Source: Desulforapulum autotrophicum (lineage in GTDB: Bacteria > Desulfobacterota > Desulfobacteria > Desulfobacterales > Desulfolunaceae). Taken from it: DNA of 64,000 nucleotides. Below are positions 61,536-64,000 of this stretch, piece by piece (within the stretch, counting starts at the first letter, position 1; the number at the start of each line of letters is the position of its first letter). The notes under the pieces are model-generated. The model did not search any database. It was not told the DNA's origin and worked only from the letters and a program-made list of their open reading frames with translations. A program made the position numbers and the translations under genes. The stretch is taken from positions 1 to 64,000 of the forward strand of contig DYJE01000012.1 in assembly GCA_020723285.1 (NCBI GenBank), given 5' to 3'.

Positions 61536-61876
61536 TGGATAAAATCCGAACCGAAACGACGCCCATCCTTTTGAACCGTCTCAACGCTGAAAACGGCAAA
61601 GACGCCAAGCTGAAAAAAGCCTGCCAGGATTTCGAGGCGATCTTCACCTCGTTCATGCTGAAAACCATGCGAAACACCATTCCCAAAGACAGCGAAGGGG
61701 CCAGCGGAAACCAGCGCGAAATCTTTGAATCCATGTTCGACCAGGCCCTCACCACCCAGATCAGCCGTTCCGACAAAGCCATGGGCATCGGTGAAGCCCT
61801 TTACCGGGATCTTACAAAAAAAATGCAGCCCGTGAAAAACAACGGCGACCCCCAGCATATCCCGAAGCTCAAATAG
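61535..61876 (+). CDS. flgJ: rod-binding protein, FlgJ N-terminal domain only
   Basis: A 113-residue protein with the FlgJ rod-binding domain (KKACQDFEAIFTSFMLKTMR, ESMFDQALTTQISRSDKAMGIGEALYR). The C-terminal muramidase domain of enteric FlgJ (about 150 residues) is absent, as usual in many Deltaproteobacteria, so another peptidoglycan hydrolase must open the wall for the rod. It starts in the flgI stop (TGATG) and ends one base from the convergent binding-protein gene. No flgM, flgN or flgK follows. Confidence 0.93.
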   Translation: MDKIRTETTPILLNRLNAENGKDAKLKKACQDFEAIFTSFMLKTMRNTIPKDSEGASGNQREIFESMFDQALTTQISRSDKAMGIGEALYRDLTKKMQPVKNNGDPQHIPKLK

Positions 61877-61877
61877 C

Positions 61878-62681
61878 TCAACGTGCCGAACCGGTTTTTT
61901 TATGACCGTCACGGCCTTCCCATTTCATGATGATTTTCTTGAATTCCCCTTTTTTGTCCAGATCGGCGTAAGCCTTTTTCAGTTTTTCAAGGGTGGCGGG
62001 GTTTGTCAGCCTGCTGACACCGAAATAAACCGGGTCTGCCTTGAAAAATGGCAGGCTGATCATGGTGATGTCTTTGTAAAAGCTGTCCGTCCTTACCCGG
62101 TATCCCCCCAGAACACTGTCGCCGATACATCCGGTCAACCCTCCGGCCTTGACGCTTTTAAGATTGGTGTCGATCCGTGAAACAGCGATGAAATGCCGCT
62201 TGAATTCCGGGTCCTTTTTCAAGCGCCCGTTGAATTCAGCTGTGTAGAAATAATTCTGATGGACACCGAACAGGTAGCCCTCCTTCGTAAAATCATCCAG
62301 CGATTTGATGGTTATTCCTGAATTTTCTCTGCGGACAAACAGAGCGTATCGCTGATACGTCGAAACCCCCAGAAAATAGGTAAACGCTTCGCGTTCCCGG
62401 GTTTTCGACAGGGTCATCAGAATATCCAGCTTGCCATGTTTCAGCATTTCAAGCGCCCTGTTCCAGGGATAAAGGGTGAATTCTGCCCGAAATCCCGCCT
62501 TTGTCACCAGGGCATTGGCCAGATCGATTTCAAGGCCGGTCAAATGACCTTTGCCGTCATCGATGGTGAATGGAACCGCCGGATAAGTACAGACCGTCAA
62601 ACAACCGGGTTCTGAAAAAGAAACGGACGAAAACGCAAACACGGACAATAAAAACGGAACAAAAACTTTTAAAAATCTCAT
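61878..62681 (-). CDS. extracellular solute-binding protein family 3
   Basis: A 267-residue periplasmic protein. Signal LKVFVPFLLSVFAFSSVSF, then the SBP_bac_3 pattern: VCTYPAVPFTIDDGKGHLTGLEIDLANAL, EFTLYPWNRALEMLKHGKLDILMT, and a final KLKKAYADLDKKGEFKKIIMKW. It resembles polar amino-acid binding proteins, or the stand-alone sensor-type members without transporter genes; no permease is next to it. It is convergent with flgJ. Confidence 0.88.
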   Translation of the reverse strand: MRFLKVFVPFLLSVFAFSSVSFSEPGCLTVCTYPAVPFTIDDGKGHLTGLEIDLANALVTKAGFRAEFTLYPWNRALEMLKHGKLDILMTLSKTREREAFTYFLGVSTYQRYALFVRRENSGITIKSLDDFTKEGYLFGVHQNYFYTAEFNGRLKKDPEFKRHFIAVSRIDTNLKSVKAGGLTGCIGDSVLGGYRVRTDSFYKDITMISLPFFKADPVYFGVSRLTNPATLEKLKKAYADLDKKGEFKKIIMKWEGRDGHKKTGSAR

Positions 62682-63388
62682 AATTCCAATACGTCAGACC
62701 CAGCTGAAAAACTGTTTTCAATAGAGTGATTGAAAATATCCATGACGGATGTGCGATCATTCTCAACCATGGGCACCAGCACCTGTGTTCATCCGACGGC
62801 CTCCTTATTTCAGGAATCCAAATCATGTGTGATGAGCGTCAACGGAATTCCCGGTTCTCCTGATTTCTGGATTGTACATGGTCTTTTCATTTCAAAGTGT
62901 CAAGCATAATGATAGGGCCAAATATCCTCGCCCCCACCCAGCTCCTTTAGAAACCGGAAAATTCAGTCCACATCCTTTTTTTCCCCGGAAGCATCTCAGG
63001 ACGGGAATTCCTATAAAAACAGTCGGAAAACAACCGCGATAAGGCATTGAGCAAGATAAAAATTTTTACTGGACAAGCAATTATCAATCCGTTATGGATC
63101 ATCTACTTAAAATGATTAATGGTGGTGCGCGCGGACTCAGTCTATGGGGGGCCAAGCCCGGTTCATTAATCGCGACAATTTCGAATCCTTCGGACAGGAA
63201 TCTTCTGTGCATTCCACTATCTGACCTGTCTTTTCTGGCTCCCTTTGCAATTATGAAAAAGAGGATTTATGGTAGGGCTTTCAGTGATCCGATCAGACTT
63301 CTCACAAGGTCCATCTTGCCATTTCAATACCCTGAGTTACTTAAATGAATATCAAAATAAATGATTATTGGATTACTGAGAGGAACCA
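62682..63388. other. 700-bp region with no recognisable gene
   Basis: AT-rich and without a convincing reading frame. A frame of 84 codons at 63094-63348 on the plus strand has no known family and a poor ribosome site, and is not called. The region marks a change in composition before the partial defence gene at the right edge. Confidence 0.5.
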
Positions 63389-64000
63389 GTGACAACTATC
63401 GACTTCACGCGAATTCGTAGTACGCCAAAAAGCCGCAATGACAGTTTCGAGTCGCTCGCGGTTCATCTTTTTCGTAGTACCTGTAAGGCACCTACGGGGT
63501 CAACCTTCGTCAGTCTGAAAGGAGATGGAGGCGATGGTGGTGTCGAAGCCTACTTTCGCACGTCAAACGGCAATATTATTGGTGTTCAAGCTAAGTACCT
63601 CTTTCAACTCGGTTCGGCCGAGCTTGGCCAAATTGATGGCTCGCTTCAAACTGCGCTCAGCAATCACCCGACTCTATCTGAGTACTGGGTGTACATCCCC
63701 TTCGACCTCACTGGCAAAGTAGCATCTGGGAAACGAGGCAAGAGCCAAGCAGAACGTTTCGAAGAATGGAAGAAAAAAACTGAGGATGGGGCAGCTGCAA
63801 GAGGCTTCCAACTCACAATTACACTGTGCACGGCTACAGTTATTCGAAATCAGCTGCTCGCCCTCGATTCCCATGGAGGGATGCGCAGATATTGGTTTGA
63901 CGATTCTTTACTAACGGACACGCAGATACAACGGTGCTTGGATTCGGCAAAAGCGTTCGCTGGTCCAAGGTATACAGCAGCGCTTGATATTTCAACAAAC
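63389..64000 (+). CDS. partial gene: N-terminal PD-(D/E)XK-like nuclease domain of an Avs/STAND-type defence protein
   Basis: An open frame of 204 codons beginning GTG, 5 bases after AGAGG, and running off the window. The nuclease core is visible: Glu21 in DSFESLAVHLFRS, then GDGGDGGVEAYF (Asp49, Glu53) and GVQAKY (Gln67, Lys69), a Mrr-like D/E...QxK arrangement with the glycine-rich turn seen in Cap4/Avs N-terminal nucleases. Further on are SEYWVYIPFDLTGK, GRKR-type basic GKRGKSQAERFEEWKKK and a closing AGPRYTAALDIS, which in STAND NTPases with this head precedes the NTPase. The downstream NTPase and sensor parts lie outside the window. Base composition is lower in GC than the flagellar genes. 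Confidence 0.75.
   Translation, partial: MTTIDFTRIRSTPKSRNDSFESLAVHLFRSTCKAPTGSTFVSLKGDGGDGGVEAYFRTSNGNIIGVQAKYLFQLGSAELGQIDGSLQTALSNHPTLSEYWVYIPFDLTGKVASGKRGKSQAERFEEWKKKTEDGAAARGFQLTITLCTATVIRNQLLALDSHGGMRRYWFDDSLLTDTQIQRCLDSAKAFAGPRYTAALDISTN

Noticed and set aside
63179-63187. TTCGAATCC considered as a tRNA T-loop
   Set aside because: No matching acceptor or anticodon stems around it. No tRNA or rRNA gene was found in the window.
63094-63348. 84-codon frame in the gap before the partial nuclease gene
   Set aside because: No recognisable domain, poor ribosome site and unusual composition; left as non-coding.

Overview
The window looks like chromosomal DNA of a flagellated, Gram-negative, anaerobic bacterium of the Desulfobacterota (former Deltaproteobacteria), possibly close to Desulfobacteraceae or Desulfoluna. 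This rests on gene flavour (FlgF/FlgG/FlgA/FlgH/FlgI rod and ring genes behind a sigma-54 site, NadB, GlpAB, beta-oxidation genes, TIGR04211-type SH3 protein, DUF1178, ferredoxin-type QueG relatives) and on abundant intergenic REP-like palindromes and GATGTT-type heptad repeats. Most genes are GC-rich; the beta-propeller lipoprotein, several intergenic stretches and the right edge are visibly more AT-rich. The lineage assignment is an inference.

Layout. (1) 64-12,386, minus strand: an envelope-associated gene set made of two periplasmic substrate-binding domains fused to OmpA domains, a membrane-anchored VWA protein, a two-helix membrane protein, a PspA/ESCRT-III-like coiled coil, a third binding protein, an ABC permease, an ABC ATPase and a tandem AAA+ ATPase. 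It is interrupted by repeats and a ParE-type toxin-antitoxin pair. This is the strongest candidate for an undescribed system: a PspA-like polymer, a Vps4-like remodelling ATPase and solute-sensing modules. (2) 12,613-15,600: nadB, an SH3-domain protein and a DUF1178 protein. (3) 15,983-19,459: a large lipoprotein with five Ig-like repeats and fourteen propeller repeats. (4) 19,587-25,224: glpR divergent from glpA-glpB-amidohydrolase, with no glpC seen. (5) 25,292-35,931: a defence-type island, a five-gene translationally coupled operon with DrmA- and DrmB-like proteins, two superfamily-1 helicases and an unknown protein, flanked by same-direction remnants of acyl-CoA dehydrogenase genes and a truncated ATPase. 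(6) 35,939-44,121: QueG-like ferredoxin protein, an FN3/barrel protein, the recD2-gmhB-rlpA overlap group, htpX and a DnaJ-domain protein. (7) 44,325-54,261: a secreted protein with 13 repeats, a LIM/DA1-like metallopeptidase lipoprotein, a GNAT enzyme, MscS and glnD with an altered uridylyltransferase motif. (8) 54,262-62,681: a repeat-rich gap, a 3-hydroxyacyl-CoA dehydrogenase, flgFGAHIJ and an extracellular solute-binding protein. (9) 63,389-end: the N-terminal nuclease-like domain of a probable defence protein, cut by the window edge.

How the genes may work together. The first cluster is read as an envelope-damage or solute-responsive machine, and its function is inferred only. The central island is read as a methylase-less DISARM relative. 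The glp genes form a GlpR-controlled glycerol-3-phosphate oxidation unit. The flg genes are an ordered operon for the rod, P ring and L ring.
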